Part shown: positions 1-13,012 of the stretch, one piece after another | Position numbering within the stretch: position 1 is the first letter of the stretch | Layout of the letters: each line of letters begins with the position of its first letter | Assembly: GCA_029962745.1 (NCBI GenBank) | Contig: CM057157.1 | Location: forward strand, 4,102,826-4,166,825 | DNA: 64,000 bases | Origin: Echinometra lucunter | Taxonomy: Eukaryota > Echinodermata > Echinoidea > Camarodonta > Echinometridae | Reading direction: 5' to 3' | The notes under the pieces: model-generated | Told to the model about the DNA's origin: nothing | Databases searched by the model: none | Seen by the model: the letters and a program-made list of their open reading frames with translations, nothing else | Made by a program: the position numbers and the translations under genes

Positions 1-725
1 GCTTTCCCTTGAATTTCTCTGTTAAAGGAGTAGGGAGTCCTGCATTGAAAAAAATAATGCTGTGACAGTAGTGAATATAATCATGATAATAAAGTGCATT
101 CACTCAATGCTGCTGCGTTAGTCATTTATACAAGTTATCCTAATAATTGATTTTATATGCATTAATGTTTAGTTTCAGTCACGTTTCATTGAAAGAAAAA
201 ATTATTTGAATTAGACGCTCATTCACAAGAGTATTCCCTTCTTTCAAACTACTTCATCTTGGGATTAAACTATAATCCAGTCGTATCATACAGTGTTCGG
301 TGGGCTTTACCGCATGAAGACGCCAGGGGGGATTTGTCAAGGCATGTGTTTGTTGCTTTTTATGACAGGTGCATAATGACCAATCCCGGTTGTCAGTTGC
401 CTGTAAGTCTATATCCAGTGCGGATGTTTTGGAGGCTATGAGGTATAGAGAGAGAGGGGGGGGGGGGGGAGGAAGAGACAAAATTCGATTTGTCATTGAT
501 TAGACTGGTTTGCTAACGGGCTTACCAGTCATAGCAGCATGCTACTCGTCATAATACTCTCGTAGACTGACTTCGGGATGATATAATATGTTACGTAATG
601 CATTATGTTACAAACTCGATACTGCAAGGTGGGCGTCAGTGCAGGTGGTAAAATTATTTCACATTGACTCATGACTTGCTGGTATCATGATGGCAAAGTA
701 AAGCAAAACACAAACTTGTGTATGA
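1..725. other. Intergenic, no gene seen
   Basis: AT-rich non-coding sequence. It holds a G homopolymer next to a GA run at about 449-475, and otherwise nothing I recognise. Open frames here are short and lack splice-site or codon-bias support. Confidence 0.6.
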
Positions 726-868
726 TCAGGAGAAGGGGGAGCAGGAGGAGGAGGAGAAGAAGGAGAAAAAAAGCAATAAGGAGAAAAGAAGAAGAAAAAG
801 AAGAAAAAGAAGGAGAAGAAAAAGAACAAGATAAAGAAGAAGAAAAGGAAGAAAAAGCGAAGAGAAGT
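726..868 (+). repeat. Purine tract (GGA/GAA/AAG mixed)
   Basis: Almost uninterrupted purine strand of GGA, GAA and AAG triplets. It translates to a Lys/Arg/Glu run on the plus strand and a Leu/Ser/Phe run on the minus strand; both are compositional shadows, not proteins. Long homopurine mirror-like tracts can adopt triplex DNA, but nothing here tests that. Confidence 0.85.
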
Positions 869-909
869 TGCATTTATCTATTCCTTTTGTAGTTGTAAAA
901 TTTGTTGTA

Positions 910-1021
910 GTTGTCTTTACTTGTCTATTTTTGTGAGTAAAAAGCGGAGGAGTATAGAAGTATAGACAAGAAAATACTATACTCCACTTTTTACTCGTGA
1001 AAATAGACGAGAAAAAACAAC
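910..1021. repeat. Imperfect inverted repeat (hairpin of about 47-bp arms)
   Basis: The left arm (910-957) reads GTTGTCTTTACTTGTC through GAGTATAG. The right arm (977-1021) is its imperfect reverse complement, separated by a loop of about 19 nt. GAGTAAAAAG pairs with CTTTTTACTC near the middle of the arms. The structure resembles a very short foldback MITE or remnant; no convincing target duplication was found. Confidence 0.6.
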
Positions 1022-4000
1022 TTTTTAACAACGATAGGGGAATTTTATTTTATTACTTTGTTTCTGTAATTGTAGAAAATGTTATCTGCTGTTGTTGTTT
1101 ACTCTGATTATTGCTTATTATTTTCAGAGGACGAGGAAGCGGAGGAGGATAAATAAAAATTCTCTTTTCTGTGCACGAGATGATGCCTTCTACAAAATGA
1201 AATGCAACGTTACCAATTTACACTTTGTGGTTTGATGAGTAACCAAACGTATGATTACGTAATAATCCACATGTATGTCAGGCAGCCAAACTTTCTTTGA
1301 GTAATGGTTAATCTTTATCCACATAAAGATAATCTTTGTGGATTAAGCGATGCGACAATACGTCTCCCTCTTGTCTCACTACAAATCTATAAAAGAGGCC
1401 TATCGTATCAGATAGCTTTTTTTTCGACTTTGCAGTCAGTGATAATTATCTGTCCCAAAGGAAGAAAATTGAAATGAAGGAGAAGGGGGGGGGGGGTGAT
1501 CCAGAATAGAGTCAACACCATCCAAATTTTCGTTTACAAAGCAGAATGATAAGGATGTAATAAGCCCAAATGTCTGGTTTCTTGCCAAGTTTAGTGTGAG
1601 TGATCATGAACTGAAGTGAATTTTTGAACCCTGTGGAGTGTATTTTAGGGTACTTCGATTCCTAAGGGATTCTGGGAGTACATCCGTTACCTGAAAACTC
1701 CCAGCAAACCCTGCGATGAATCACCGGCAACACATCACTGATTTAAGGGGCTATAAGGGTGGGTGTGTAAATTACAGAATCTTCATCCCAAATCGATGCA
1801 AATCGATGTACGTTGTAGTTTTCGCAGACCTCTTGTCATTGTCCATGATGAAAATATATTTGAATATTAGAACAGAAAAAGAAAACGTTTGAATTGTGTT
1901 GGTCTTAAATGTTTGAAAGCATCAAAATGACTTTTGGACCGTTTATTGTAAAGAATATAAGTGTGTAAAAAGAGGAGGTAATTTCCCCGTGTTTTTTGTT
2001 TTGTTTGTTTGTTTGTTTTGTTTTTTTGTTTGTTTGTTTGTTTTGGGGTGGGATTTTTTTTTTGGGGGGGGGAATGTGAATGTGCAGGAAAAAAAGTCTA
2101 TAAAGTAAGACACATATCAAAGTGATATATTTCGGAGAATTTTAGATAAACTCTCAAAAACTTAAACCCAAACTATAATGGCATGCAGAACAGGGTTGCT
2201 AAGTATAATTACTACCGAAACTGGATAGACTCTTCCCCTGTCAACCGATTGCAAAGGCATAGGTTTAAAGCTAATTAGCGGGAAATGGTTGTTGGTATAA
2301 GCTGAATCAAAAAATATTTTGTAGATATAAGTGAGATTTTGAGTCACATGGATTGATTGATCATCACTACCATCGAAACTTGGCATCGGGAGAAAATTGG
2401 AATGGTCTTCCCTATTGTATTGTAACGGAGAAGGGAAATCCCCCTTAATTCAAGGATGGACCTCTCCCTGCAGACGAGATCAGGATATCGTTGTTTGGAT
2501 CGATCAAATATGATGATCGGAAACAGGTCATTGAGTCATATAACCGTGACCTTTAAATGTGGGGCTCTGACTTAGGGTTGCATGGTCAAAACTTAAACTT
2601 GCATGATAATGGGCTCAGCAGACTTTAAGAGTTGTTTGGGCAGTCATTTTGTTTTCTTTTCAAAACACTGTGTTGTTAATTTATGTATTGTAAACAAAAT
2701 ATTCATGTACAGATGTGAATGATGTTTCAAATAAAATACAAAATACAAAGGGCGATCATTCTTACCTCTGTTATTTATATTTTCCAGATTTTCAATATTC
2801 CACGCGTGTATCTGGACGGTGGAAAAGCTTGATCCTGTTAATGGCATGTAGAATTCAAAATGACCTTATCAATATTCATATTCAGGTTTTGACTAAGTTG
2901 TTTTAAAAAAATAAAATACAGACAAATGGATTCGTGGTTATTAAAATCATGTGCAACATCAATTTCTACATCCCACACTAGTACTTTTTTCAGGAAATCT
3001 ACCTGACACATGAGCTGTTTTTTCCTGTACATGTTTGCAAAAAACTCATCCTTCTTAAAAATCAAAATTCCTCAAATGCAAAACGAGGATTTCTTTCAAT
3101 GAGTAGGTGGCAATTGCATACTTACGTTGTTTGTTGGTGTTTGTAAGAACAAGGAGAGATGTTTGATGAAACAGAAACAGGATGCATGGTGAAAAGAAAG
3201 AAGGCGGATACACTTCAATCATCGAGGATTACTTTCCTAGTAATTCCTAGGGCAGTGAGTACACGAATGGGTTCAGTCGAGGAGGCGGTGGGGGTGGGGG
3301 TGGGGGTAAAATAATTGAGTACGGATTCCGTAGCTTCTCGCAGTGCTCATCCTCCTAAAAGCATGAAGGAGCAGAAAAGAGTGGAGACCTGACAGCCCAA
3401 CAACCGATCCAAGAGCAGCCGAACTGAGAGGATCCTTAAGTTGTATGACTATTTCAAGTATTTTGTACGAAAAAAAAAAACTTGTGAGGAGCTGTTAATG
3501 CAAGGGCTTGAAAGTCACAAAATTTCAATGAGTACTTTATAGTGATTGATTCCGTATTGAAGAGTGATCAAAAGATGACCCAAGGCTCTTTTCATGCTCT
3601 TTTCAGCTTTTGAAGGTTAGGGCCCTCTTGCACCTATGTATGGCAATAACCCCGTTGACTACGGATTCCTTTTATTCCCATTGGTTTAATACATGGGCTA
3701 CCTGGTTTCACTAGCCAATGGGTTTTGCATACAAATCGAATTATTTCATTGACATATCATATCAAACTTACCTCTGTCAAAATGAATAGAAATATCTTGA
3801 TCCTTTAGAAATCCATTCAATTTACCACCTGTATAGTGTACACTGTGCCATTCATGACTAAGAACATTAATTTTATTCAAATGAAACGAAACATAAATCG
3901 TTAAATTTTTTTTGTAACGCCTTTCATCATTACTATTCCTTAAGTCTTAACCCGAATTTTCGTTGCATTTTGAATTACATAATTATACAGGTACATTACC

Positions 4001-5090
4001 TATATACATGGCTATGACGAAATTCATTTTTATATGGACATGCTTTTTTGGCATCATGTTCTCGGCCTCCCCACCCATGCCAACACTAAGTTCAATTTTC
4101 GAGTGTTCGTCTCCTTCTTTGCAACACATATACTGCATTTAAGTACATTATAAACACATTGCCATTGTCTCAGAAAGAAATAAATGTGAATTTCAATTCA
4201 ATTCACTTCAGGAATGCATGCTGGACGAAAGAAACGTATGCACATACGGTATAGAGCATAGCTTGCTAGATGCCTTACGGGATTGTTTCTACAAAGTGCC
4301 ATTTTGAGAAGACAAAAGTGATTCATTCTGTGGAAGAGTTTATTCCCCTGTTCCTGTGTTACAAGAAGAATAGATGATGACTAACAGTGTTTCACAGCTT
4401 ATGCCACTAGAAATGAATGTCACGATCAGAAATTAACTCTAACAAGTCATCAATAGATATGAAGGTCAGAACAAATTATACACCATATTCATCATACGCC
4501 TGTATACCTCACACGGACTGGTATGCATGGGACTGTATGATCCATGAATTCAAAATGAAAGAAATTTGCAGAAAACTACATTGCTATGACTGGAAAACTA
4601 AAATTAAAAAAAAAAACTTTCAGTGAATCAGATTAATCATTACTATGGAAAGATCATTATTCCCTCCATTGTCAACAATAAAATAGTAGAATATTTACAA
4701 TTTTGCAATAGGATTTTAGTTTCTATACTGACTTGTCTAAATGCACACAGATTGCACTGGAAATAATTTGTAATTGTTTTAACAACGAAATGGCAGGTGG
4801 CTTAAAGTGATTTCCATTTAAATAAATGTTTTCATAGGACACTTTTGTTGTATAGTTGTTGCCTAAACTTATAGAACAAGAGAGCGATCCTAAGGTCAAA
4901 ACAAATCGGGGCATCACTTTGAAATCAATTAAATATAATCTTTTTCTGTTCATGTAATATCTTGGTTTGCAAATCACTTTTTCATGATCACCTGGAAAAC
5001 AATGAGAGAAAGAAATGAATAGATAAACCCATCACAATAATTCAACGTTAATGGTTAAAACAAACACATCCTGTCTGGAAATACACTTTA
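1022..5090. other. Intergenic, no gene seen
   Basis: About 4 kb of AT-rich sequence with a G-run near 1,486-1,496, a G/T-rich stretch near 3,283-3,308 and no conserved reading frame. A stretch at about 2,670-2,750 ending in AAATAAAATACAAAATACAAA resembles a retroposon or mRNA 3' tail but has no identifiable body. Nothing else can be supported. Confidence 0.55.
1994..2080 (+). repeat. (TTTG)n microsatellite and T/G runs
   Basis: Interrupted TTTG units from about 1,994 to 2,042, followed by T and G homopolymers to about 2,072. It is the source of a Lys/Gln/Asn-rich minus-strand frame that is not a protein. Confidence 0.85.
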
Positions 5091-5093
5091 TAT

Positions 5094-5335
5094 AGAGAGA
5101 GAGAAGGGAAGATGGTATAGGGATAGAGAGAGAGAGAGCGAAAAATAGTGGGTTGGTGTGAGAGAGAAGCAGGGAAAGGAAGAGAAGAGAGAGGAAGAAG
5201 GGATGTTACATAATAGAGGTAAGAAAAGTAGGGAAGAGAAGATGACAAGAGAAACAGAGAGAGGGGTAAGATAGAGAGAGTGGGAGAGAAGTAAAGAGAA
5301 AAGTTGGAAATGTAGGGAGTGAGAAAAATACGGTA
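5094..5335 (+). repeat. GA-rich low-complexity tract
   Basis: Dinucleotide GA runs broken by GAAG and TAGGG spacers. Minus-strand frames here are Ser/Leu/Tyr-rich artefacts. It abuts the 3' side of the SINE that follows. Confidence 0.8.
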
Positions 5336-5344
5336 ATAATATAG

Positions 5345-5607
5345 TGGGTTCTTGCAAAGCCCTCATGTCTGTCAGACTTAACACTCCTTGCGCTCCACTG
5401 TTATTGCCCAGACTTTATCACGGCGCTCTAGCATTCCAAGGAATTTCTTCCTACTGGGTACCAATTCAATACACCTGGGTCGAGAGTGGCAATTGTAAAT
5501 TAATGTCTTGACAAAAGACATTAGTGCCATGGCGGGACTAGAACCGTGAACTACTTATGGTCTGCAGGCAGGCGACGTATCCACTATATCGACCACGACA
5601 CCTCTAC
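5345..5607 (-). mobile_element. tRNA-derived SINE
   Basis: Read on the minus strand, the element opens with GAGGTGTCGTGGTCGATA and an A-box-like segment (about 5,578-5,601). A B box, GGTTCTAGTCC, follows (reverse complement of 5,535-5,545). An unrelated body then contains CATTAATTTACAATTGCC and CGACCCAGGTGTATTG and runs to about 5,345. A tRNA-like head with A and B boxes plus a non-tRNA body is the standard SINE architecture (RNA polymerase III promoter, mobilised in trans by a LINE). The same head lead-in, GAGGTGTCG or AGGTGTCG, recurs at 54,441-54,521. The 3' boundary is approximate. Confidence 0.65.
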
Positions 5608-5634
5608 AGAAAAAAAAGTGATATAAATCGAGAA

Positions 5635-5686
5635 AGATGGAGAGAGAGAGAGGGAGAGAGAGAGAGATTTGAAGAGATAGATAGAG

Positions 5687-5726
<40 letters not shown>

Positions 5727-5745
5727 TGAAGAGAGAAAGAAGGGA
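5635..5745 (+). repeat. (GA)n microsatellite
   Basis: Nearly pure GA dinucleotides with occasional GGGA and GATA interruptions, just outside the SINE head. Confidence 0.9.
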
Positions 5746-5749
5746 CCGG

Positions 5750-7830
5750 GGGTCAATTCAAGGTAAAATCATTTGCGCAGCATTATTGGGTGAACGGTCT
5801 CGCTTAATCTAATAGGGAAGTCACGTTCGGATGGGGAAGTTCGAGGTCATCGAAGAAACACACATATACCATCCACAGTTATTGATAAGTAATACAGCCA
5901 TGTGAATAGCAATGCAGTTATCATGGACAATACATCAATGAGATTGATCACCCTTGATTATCGAGGCGCTGAGGTCCTTGCTTTACGAAGACATTGTTCC
6001 CTCTGAAAGGACCTAAAGCAAAATGTCGCCTAGTTGTTTCCAAATATTCTTATAAAATGAAAAGTAATCCGTTACAAAAATAGAACAAATTTTGATCATT
6101 AACAATAATAAGAACCTATTTTAACAATTTCCAAGAAATTTGACCGTTCATTATCATTATATTACAGTTTTCTTGACCGTTGGCAAACAATGATTGTATT
6201 AATGAGAAGCTCTAACAAAGCATGCAAAGTGAGAAGCTCTGAGAAGCAATATTAGGACAGTGCTCTTCACTCAGTTTCCTGTTGATTATCCATACTATTT
6301 TGATATCACCTGTTTTATCTTCCAAGGCTATTCCTCGACCTCCTGATAATATCCATCCCCATTGAATCATCACCACCCATCCACATATCGATAAAATATG
6401 AATGATAATTCGGTCAAGAATTTCCATCTATTTTCTGGCATTGTGGAGCTTAATTCGCCCTAATGTGACGTCACAACCAGTTGGGTGTTCAGCGTCACAG
6501 CTGTTGACCGGCAAGTATGACGAGCGAGCTGGTAATATCAGTGATCATGAGGAAAGAGGGGGCACAGCAAAGATAGAGAGGGGAGAGAAGTGAAATCAGA
6601 CAGAAAGGAAGAGCGAGGTGGGGGGGGGTGTTTGTTGTTTTTATTTCCGTATAATAAAATCAATTAAAATACATACAAAGTAAATATACAGAAAGAAAAT
6701 ACGGCTGGTAGCCCATTTTCAGCTGCAACTATAATTGTTGCTTCTAGCCTTCCATGGAGCCCGTTATAATAATGTACAAAATAATATACATAACACAAGA
6801 AAATGTAAACATAAAGAGAAAGAGAGAGGTAACTAGAAAGGTGGAAAGCGCTAAAATACATAAAGAATGAAAAGGGAAGTATATTCCTACCATATTAATT
6901 AGTTAGGCCTCAAATTCAAAATAGTGTTACTTCCCTTGCCCCCATTTACATTTCAGTTTGAAACTCTTGCTTTCTATTACGAAACTGTAAGAGAATGTCA
7001 ATGGCCTCATGTTGCTTTTCTCTTTAATGTATTTGATTACATTTATAGTGTTTATATTTTCGTTCTATAATTTATTGTTTGTGTTTACGTTGATGATTCC
7101 ATTTCTATATCTGCAATATGTTATGTATATACCATAAACGAAACGAATTTCCGTTCACATATGGTCAATAAGAATTATGACTTCGCGAAGAATTCTTTTT
7201 TTTTTTTTTCTTTCTTTCTTTCTTTTAATTGTCTCCTTGGTCCAGTCTGGCATTCAATACGGGGAAGTGAAATGTATATATATTTTTTCTTAAATCACTC
7301 CAAAGTGTCTTTTAAAAAAAAGAAGCATAGGGTCAAATGTTTCTCTTAAAGTGAAATCTTATGTAATTTTTCACAAGTTACATCGAACTTTATTTCTCTT
7401 TCTAGCACTGATAATGACTGCTTTCATATTTACAAAATCATGCTTTAACCATTTCGAAATAATAATGATCATATTCCGTTCTTGTATGGCATATATCACA
7501 TTTCAAAATATTTTTTATCCACATTACACCAACTTTCATGTTTGGCTTTAAAAAGAAAGTACTAGTATATGATATTAACTTTAAAGAGGTGTTGCATCAT
7601 CCCTATATCTACTGATTAGTCAAGTCTGTGTCATTTACAAAGACAACGTTTATAAGGAAACTCTCGAAAATGATAACTTCCTTTTTCCTTAAATTGTATG
7701 TGCATTCACCAGGCTGGACAGGGGCCAATGTGAATTCTGAATGAAACCGGGAACAAGAGTCGGTTGTGATGGCTAAATTAAAGGGGAAACCCCGGCATAC
7801 CACCTAACCAACGAGGAAATAAAATAGATG
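5750..7830. other. Intergenic, no gene seen
   Basis: AT-rich sequence with short G-runs (about 6,618-6,628) and a T-rich CTTT tract at 7,196-7,226. No reading frame, RNA gene or element could be recognised. Confidence 0.55.
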
Positions 7831-8117
7831 ACAACAGTTTTTTTTAAGAATCATCAGTTTGTTTACAATAATTATGAACCTACCAAGTGTTATTTGAAAA
7901 AAATTGTATGTAAAACATATGGGGATATTTTAAAAACAGCTGTTGGTAGGTTCATATCTTAAACAACCCAATGAATTTTAAACAACTGTTCTAACAGTGT
8001 ATTATTTTTTTTTCTAATGTATTTAAAACATATGGGGATTTTTATCAAAACAACTGCTGCTAGGTTATATTTTAAACAACCTATAATGATTTTTAAAACT
8101 CTCTGTTCTAACATTGT
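7831..8117. mobile_element. Foldback MITE with internal partial duplication
   Basis: Same family as 13,637-13,813. It shares ATGAACCTACC, TTGTATGTAAAACATA, GGTAGGTT and the terminal block AACTGTTCTAACA. Ends are inverted (a CAGTT/AATCAT block on the left, complementary blocks on the right). The right half is present twice: CATATGGGGATATTTT through GTTCTAACAGTGTA, then CATATGGGGATTTTTA through GTTCTAACATTGTA. This looks like a partial tandem duplication or a nested second copy. No transposase is encoded; the superfamily is unresolved. Confidence 0.6.
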
Positions 8118-10380
8118 AAGAGGTGCCTGATCTAACATGAAATATGGTATAGGCGCAAATAAAATTCAGGTAATATCAAGATCAGGAAAAGACGAATGTG
8201 ATAATTAATTCAGTATTCATGGATGACAACACTCCTCCCCTTACTCATTACTCTTGCATGGATGTTCTACACAGAAGTCAGCATTTTTTACCTTTTTTTT
8301 CAAATTGAAATCAAACCTCGTCTGAGACACCTATTTAGATGATCGACCAACAGCATTTGACTCTGAATTGGATCATGAAAACAAGAACATAATAGGATAT
8401 ACAAGTAAAATCCTAATCAAAGGTTTGACAGAATGAAATATGTAAGGACGAATTTATATTATTTTAGAATAAACTGATATATTTGATTTCTAAAAATGGG
8501 GGACCGGGCCCCGCGCCTTGAATGGATTTTTTTCAGATTGATAGTTAGTGGACTGTTCTTATTATCATACTGTCCATATCTTTAACTAGTCTCTTCCCAG
8601 GTCCTTTGGGTTCAGATGATCAAACATAAGTGGTTTGCAAAACTTGTTTATTCCGAGAAAGTGAAATTCGTTTTTTAAGAGCATTTTAAAATCAAGCCAA
8701 CCCACCGAAAGATAGATTTCTAAGAATGTGATTTGAGATGAGGAAGCATAATTATAGAGAAATATCAAGATAAGTTTTGTTGTTGAACTTGAAATCTGTA
8801 GTACGCGGTTAAAGATTTCCTATTATTGAACATTATGAATAGAGCCACATTAAATGACCTAGTCTTGAGTGTTTATAGTACTGCACTGAAACAGAAAGTA
8901 TGGAGATATACATAATTATTCCAAGGGATCAATGAGTCTGACTACTGTAATTTGTTTTCAAATAATAACTTCAATCCATATCCTGGATCGTATCCGCATA
9001 CAAAGTTTTGTATGGCAGACCAGATCAAGTATAACAGAAAATACTTTCTACATTTTGATCTTATCTACAGTGTGACGATTTTTTCTTTCTTACGTATTTT
9101 CGAAATCCCTGTTTTTGTTGTTTAATTGCTCCTTTTAAACATTCTACGAAGAACCAGACAATGACCAGTGGGGGTAATCTCAATAGACCGACAAACAGGA
9201 GAGAGAAATACATACAGTGGCAGATTGAAGGGGGCACTTCTTTGAAACCAAAGTATACAATGTGCGCCCCCCCCCCCCCCGGCCAGATGATATTTTTCTG
9301 TCTTTCTTTCTTTCTTTTTTTTTCTATTTGTGGGTTGTAAGAGAATTTGATAGGACAAAGAATGATGGACTTTTGTATGGTGAACTGTTTCCTTCTTCTT
9401 TCGCTTAATCAGAAAAGTTCTGAGATGAGATCTGTGGTCCCTCTTTTACATATTCTGAATTTGTCTTCGGTCTACAAGACCGAAAAAAGCAAAGGAATAC
9501 ATAAGCACATAAAAATGTCAGAAGGCTCGCGAGAACGTCATGTCGGACTAAATAGAAGCGCTATATCCGATGTGTGAACCTTTCTAATTACTGAAAGTAA
9601 TTAATCTCCAAGCAAACGCCGCCTAATAAGATAGTCCCATCCATAATAACAATGATGTCACCCCCATTCTAAAAGTACATGCGACTTGCACCTTTATCAA
9701 GTTTGAGTAATTTCAAATTGCTTGCTTCCTCGAATATCGTCATCAGCTAAAAAAAAAAAAAAACTTGAATAGTCAAACATCCGCTTCTTGAATAAATACC
9801 GGTGGTTTCTTTGCCACTCCACTCCATAATATTATTTGTTCATTCATAGGTTGATAGTTTTCAATTGTTAGGTCATCAGAAATCAATATGTCCTTTGGAT
9901 GTGTATATTTTTGCAAGTTTATAATAATGAAGGTTATCAATAGTGTGTCTGATTCCAAAAACCAACCCACCAGCAAACTTTATTTCAGGTCAAACTCATT
10001 CAGCACAATTCTGCTCATTAGATTGCCAGTTATATACAGTCATGCTATTTTTGGTCTTTCATAACTTACTGGAAAGACTGCTCGAACTTCTGTCTATAGC
10101 ATTAAAATAAAATTGTATATCTCATTCTACGGACCCCTTGGTACGTCATAAGTTAATAGATTAACCGGTCACTTTACTCGGTACGGAAAAGCGTTGCATT
10201 CATAGGCATATTCATTATTGGTTGATTGATTTTATTCATTTATCACTTCACTTATTCATTCATCCATCCATTTATAGATTGATTCAATGATTCATTGATA
10301 GTTTATTCATTCATTCAGTCATTTAATTTGTTTTATTTTTGTGTTTGTTCATTATCATTATTGCATGATCATGATGATCA
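8118..10380. other. Intergenic, no gene seen
   Basis: AT-rich non-coding sequence. A C homopolymer sits at about 9,267-9,280, next to a CTTT microsatellite (9,300-9,318), and ATTC-type degenerate repeats lie at about 10,210-10,330. No supported gene. Confidence 0.55.
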
Positions 10381-10439
10381 TTATACATCATGAATTATGT
10401 GAATGTCGCAGATAAATTTAAAGAAAATGGTTTAGATTT

Positions 10440-10642
10440 GGGGTTTGGGGTTTAATACGTGCATTTCTATGATTAATTATTTAATATTGATTATATTGAT
10501 GAAAGACATTGTTATTACTGCTGTCATTTTTTATTTCTGTTAATTTTGGTATGCACTGTATTGATAATTTTATGTTTATGATGATTGAAATCAGTGAATA
10601 AAGTGAGCTGAACTGAACTGAACTGAACTGAACTGAACTGAA
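10440..10642 (+). mobile_element. Probable LINE 3' tail ending in (GAACT)n
   Basis: A T-rich segment contains TGAATAAAGTGAG, an AATAAA-type signal, followed immediately by a perfect pentanucleotide array of GAACT (about 10,611-10,642). A 3' UTR-like body ending in a short tandem repeat instead of poly(A) is typical of 5'-truncated non-LTR retrotransposons. No reverse-transcriptase sequence remains, so the clade cannot be named. Confidence 0.4.
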
Positions 10643-11224
10643 CATACTACAAACCAGTGTGGAAAGACTGGTCCAAGCCAGCAAGGAATCGCAAAATTGC
10701 TTTAATGTCCTTCTGTCTCTCAACAGATGCTAGTCTTTAGATGAAAGAAAGACATCTTGAGCTTGAGATAGGGGTATACATGTAACCACGTGCATAACAC
10801 GCCTTCTCATGTGAACATTGTGAGCTGAGCATGCTTTTCACTCAGGGAATGTGATTTCTGTCAAGGGTTCTTGGCTGGTCGAAATGCAATAATCTCGTGT
10901 CCCTCTCAACATGCTCAATAACGAGAAACGCCCCTCACCACCCCCATGCATGGTACCATGTATCTTTGTGTCGAGCACCGCTTTATTTACAACCTAACCA
11001 CCCCCTCCCCATCACACACAAACACGTCAACTTTTCTATCTCCAGCAATTCTTTTTCTTGATACGTCTGCATGTCATTATTTCAATGTCATGTTTTGTTG
11101 TCATTGCTTTCCCTTTCCCTGGCCTTCTTGAGGAATCCACTTAATTACAAGCGTTACTTTCTTGTGGCTTTCTCTTTTCCAATGTTCATTTTTTTTCTAA
11201 ACACATTGTGTCAAGCAGACATTT
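10643..11224. other. Intergenic, no gene seen
   Basis: No recognisable coding, RNA or element signal. It separates the two probable retroposon tails. Confidence 0.5.
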
Positions 11225-11350
11225 ATTGCTTTGTTTTGCATTGATGTAAAAAAAAGAGAAAATGATGTATATTTATTGAATTACTTTTGAAAATGTTATG
11301 TTTTGTACTACTTTTGAAAAAAAAACTTGAACTTGAACATGAACTTGATT
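11225..11350 (+). mobile_element. Possible retroposon 3' tail ending in (CTTGAA)n
   Basis: AT-rich sequence ends in an A-run followed by ACTTGAACTTGAACATGAAC, a short degenerate hexamer repeat like the tails of 5'-truncated LINEs. Nothing upstream identifies the parent element. Confidence 0.3.
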
Positions 11351-11462
11351 TAACAATAAAATAATTCTGTTGCTATTGCAATAACATTATTACATTTTCT
11401 ATAGGTTTCTACACATATACTGTATATGTGTTGCAACATGTCATTAATGTGTTAGTTTTTTT

Positions 11463-11867
11463 TTAATCCGTGTACCCATGTTTCCGGACTGACGAATTAA
11501 ACATTACATTGATACGATACTCAAAAAAGGGGCCAAGTCTTTTAGTATGCATTTCGTTGCAGCTTAAAGGGGACAAATGGGACACAATTTCTGATCTCGT
11601 ATCGAGCCCGTTTCCCAGAATATTTGCACCAGATTTCCCTGGAGAGCTCCTTCTCGCCATGCAGTCCCTCTTCAGATCAAAGAACTCCTTGAGAGCGGCC
11701 AGACGACCCTCAGCAGACGGTTGTCGTTTCCTCCGACAGAAGTTCATAAATCCGAATATTCCTTCCTCCAAAGGCTGTATACTGCCGGGAATGAAATCAG
11801 AAGTTGAAACCGCTCCCGAAGGTTTTTTAATTCCGAAGATGTCCAGTCTATCTAGTGTTTGACTCAA
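11463..11867 (-). other. Unassigned open stretch, possible old exon
   Basis: About 400 bp less AT-rich than its surroundings, open on the minus strand for 134 codons and, unusually, also on the plus strand (11,470-11,862). The minus-strand product is charged and mixed in composition, with an Arg/Lys-rich centre (motif CRRKRQP, then ALKEFFDLKRD), unlike the repeat-derived frames elsewhere. I do not recognise a family. There is no clear splice acceptor with a pyrimidine tract and no clear donor. It could be a decayed exon, a transposon fragment or chance. Confidence 0.15.
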
Positions 11868-11926
11868 TTTCCGTTAAAACTCCGGTTTATTAAAATCAGA
11901 GTTTAAGTCCCAGCTAAGTTAAACTA

Positions 11927-12004
11927 TGTTTTGTTTTGTTTTGTTTTTTGTTTGTGTGTTTTGGTGTTTGTTTGTTGTTGTTGTTTTTTTTTTTTTTGGG
12001 GGGG
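11927..12004 (+). repeat. TTTTG / TTG microsatellite
   Basis: Tandem TTTTG units grade into TTTG, TTG and then T and G homopolymers, ending at about 12,006. Confidence 0.85.
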
Positions 12005-12006
12005 GA

Positions 12007-13010
12007 CAATGTTATTAAAACTATTGGAGTAATAAACCCGAATTTATTTTCGAAATCATGCATCTTTGAAAAGACGAATCTTTGAAGGAAAGCTCTACTA
12101 GAGCAGGGCAGGTTTCTTCTTCCTTTGGGGTCAATACTCGGGGACACACCTCAAGTTCGGGGTCAAGTCTCTGCGGTGAAGACGAGGAGAGAAATCTGTT
12201 TCCCTGACATTCTTGCACGATTAACCCTATCCTACTCTATACCCTGATGTTTCAAGGTGGCTATCAGGTCGAAGAAACCTCTCTGCTGACACAGCTATAG
12301 GCACATGATAACTTTGTGAGCAAAATATTCAACAACGTAATCCTAATATGAAATTGCACTGTATATGCTATTTTCTTAATTTGTAATTTCACGGGTTAAC
12401 TGTGTTTCTCACACTTTATACCGCTCTCATGATCGTCCCGTGCAGACTGCGCAGAGGTAAATTTTTGGCAAAGTAAATACCAGGCAGCATTCATTTTGTG
12501 CAGTGAAAACAAATATTGAGATAAGTTTCTGGTATTCTGGTATAATTATTTTATTGTAGGAGATTCTTTGAGGGAGAGGGGCGTGAAAAATAATATCGAA
12601 ATTATCTGAGCAGCAAAGATATTTGTCATCAAATTTGAAATTTATATATAGATATCAAAGCAATTTCTTTTCTTTTCACGTATCCCTTGTGCCTTTCGCT
12701 TTTAGTTGTACAACCCAAGTCGTGTACATCTAGCCTATAACGTATGTAGGCTATCTTATGTAGATATTAGCATATATTAAGTTGAATTTCAAGTTGACAC
12801 TCTGCATGGTCTTGACCGCTGCTTGGACAGATCACACAACGAGCACGCCCCTATCATGCCTATCCATCGCTATCCAACCAAGCTCCTATTAGGGTAGGAT
12901 GCTGAGAACCATCTCAAGAAATGGGTCACTGCTAAAATCCGACTTTTACCACATAGGTGAATATGAGCAGTTCTGCAAATGGTATAGCATATACGTTTAT
13001 GTATACCAGC
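12007..13010. other. Intergenic, no supported gene
   Basis: Mostly AT-rich. A minus-strand open stretch at about 12,060-12,215 (residues include PQRLDPELEVCPRVLTPKEEE) has exon-like composition and lies upstream, on the same strand, of the open stretch at 11,463-11,867. No donor site is visible, so it is not called as an exon. Confidence 0.4.
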
Positions 13011-13012
13011 AA

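Noticed and set aside
671..892. 73-codon Lys/Arg/Glu-rich frame, like a nuclear or charged-region protein
   Set aside because: It lies in a homopurine tract; the charge pattern follows from the GAA/AGG composition.
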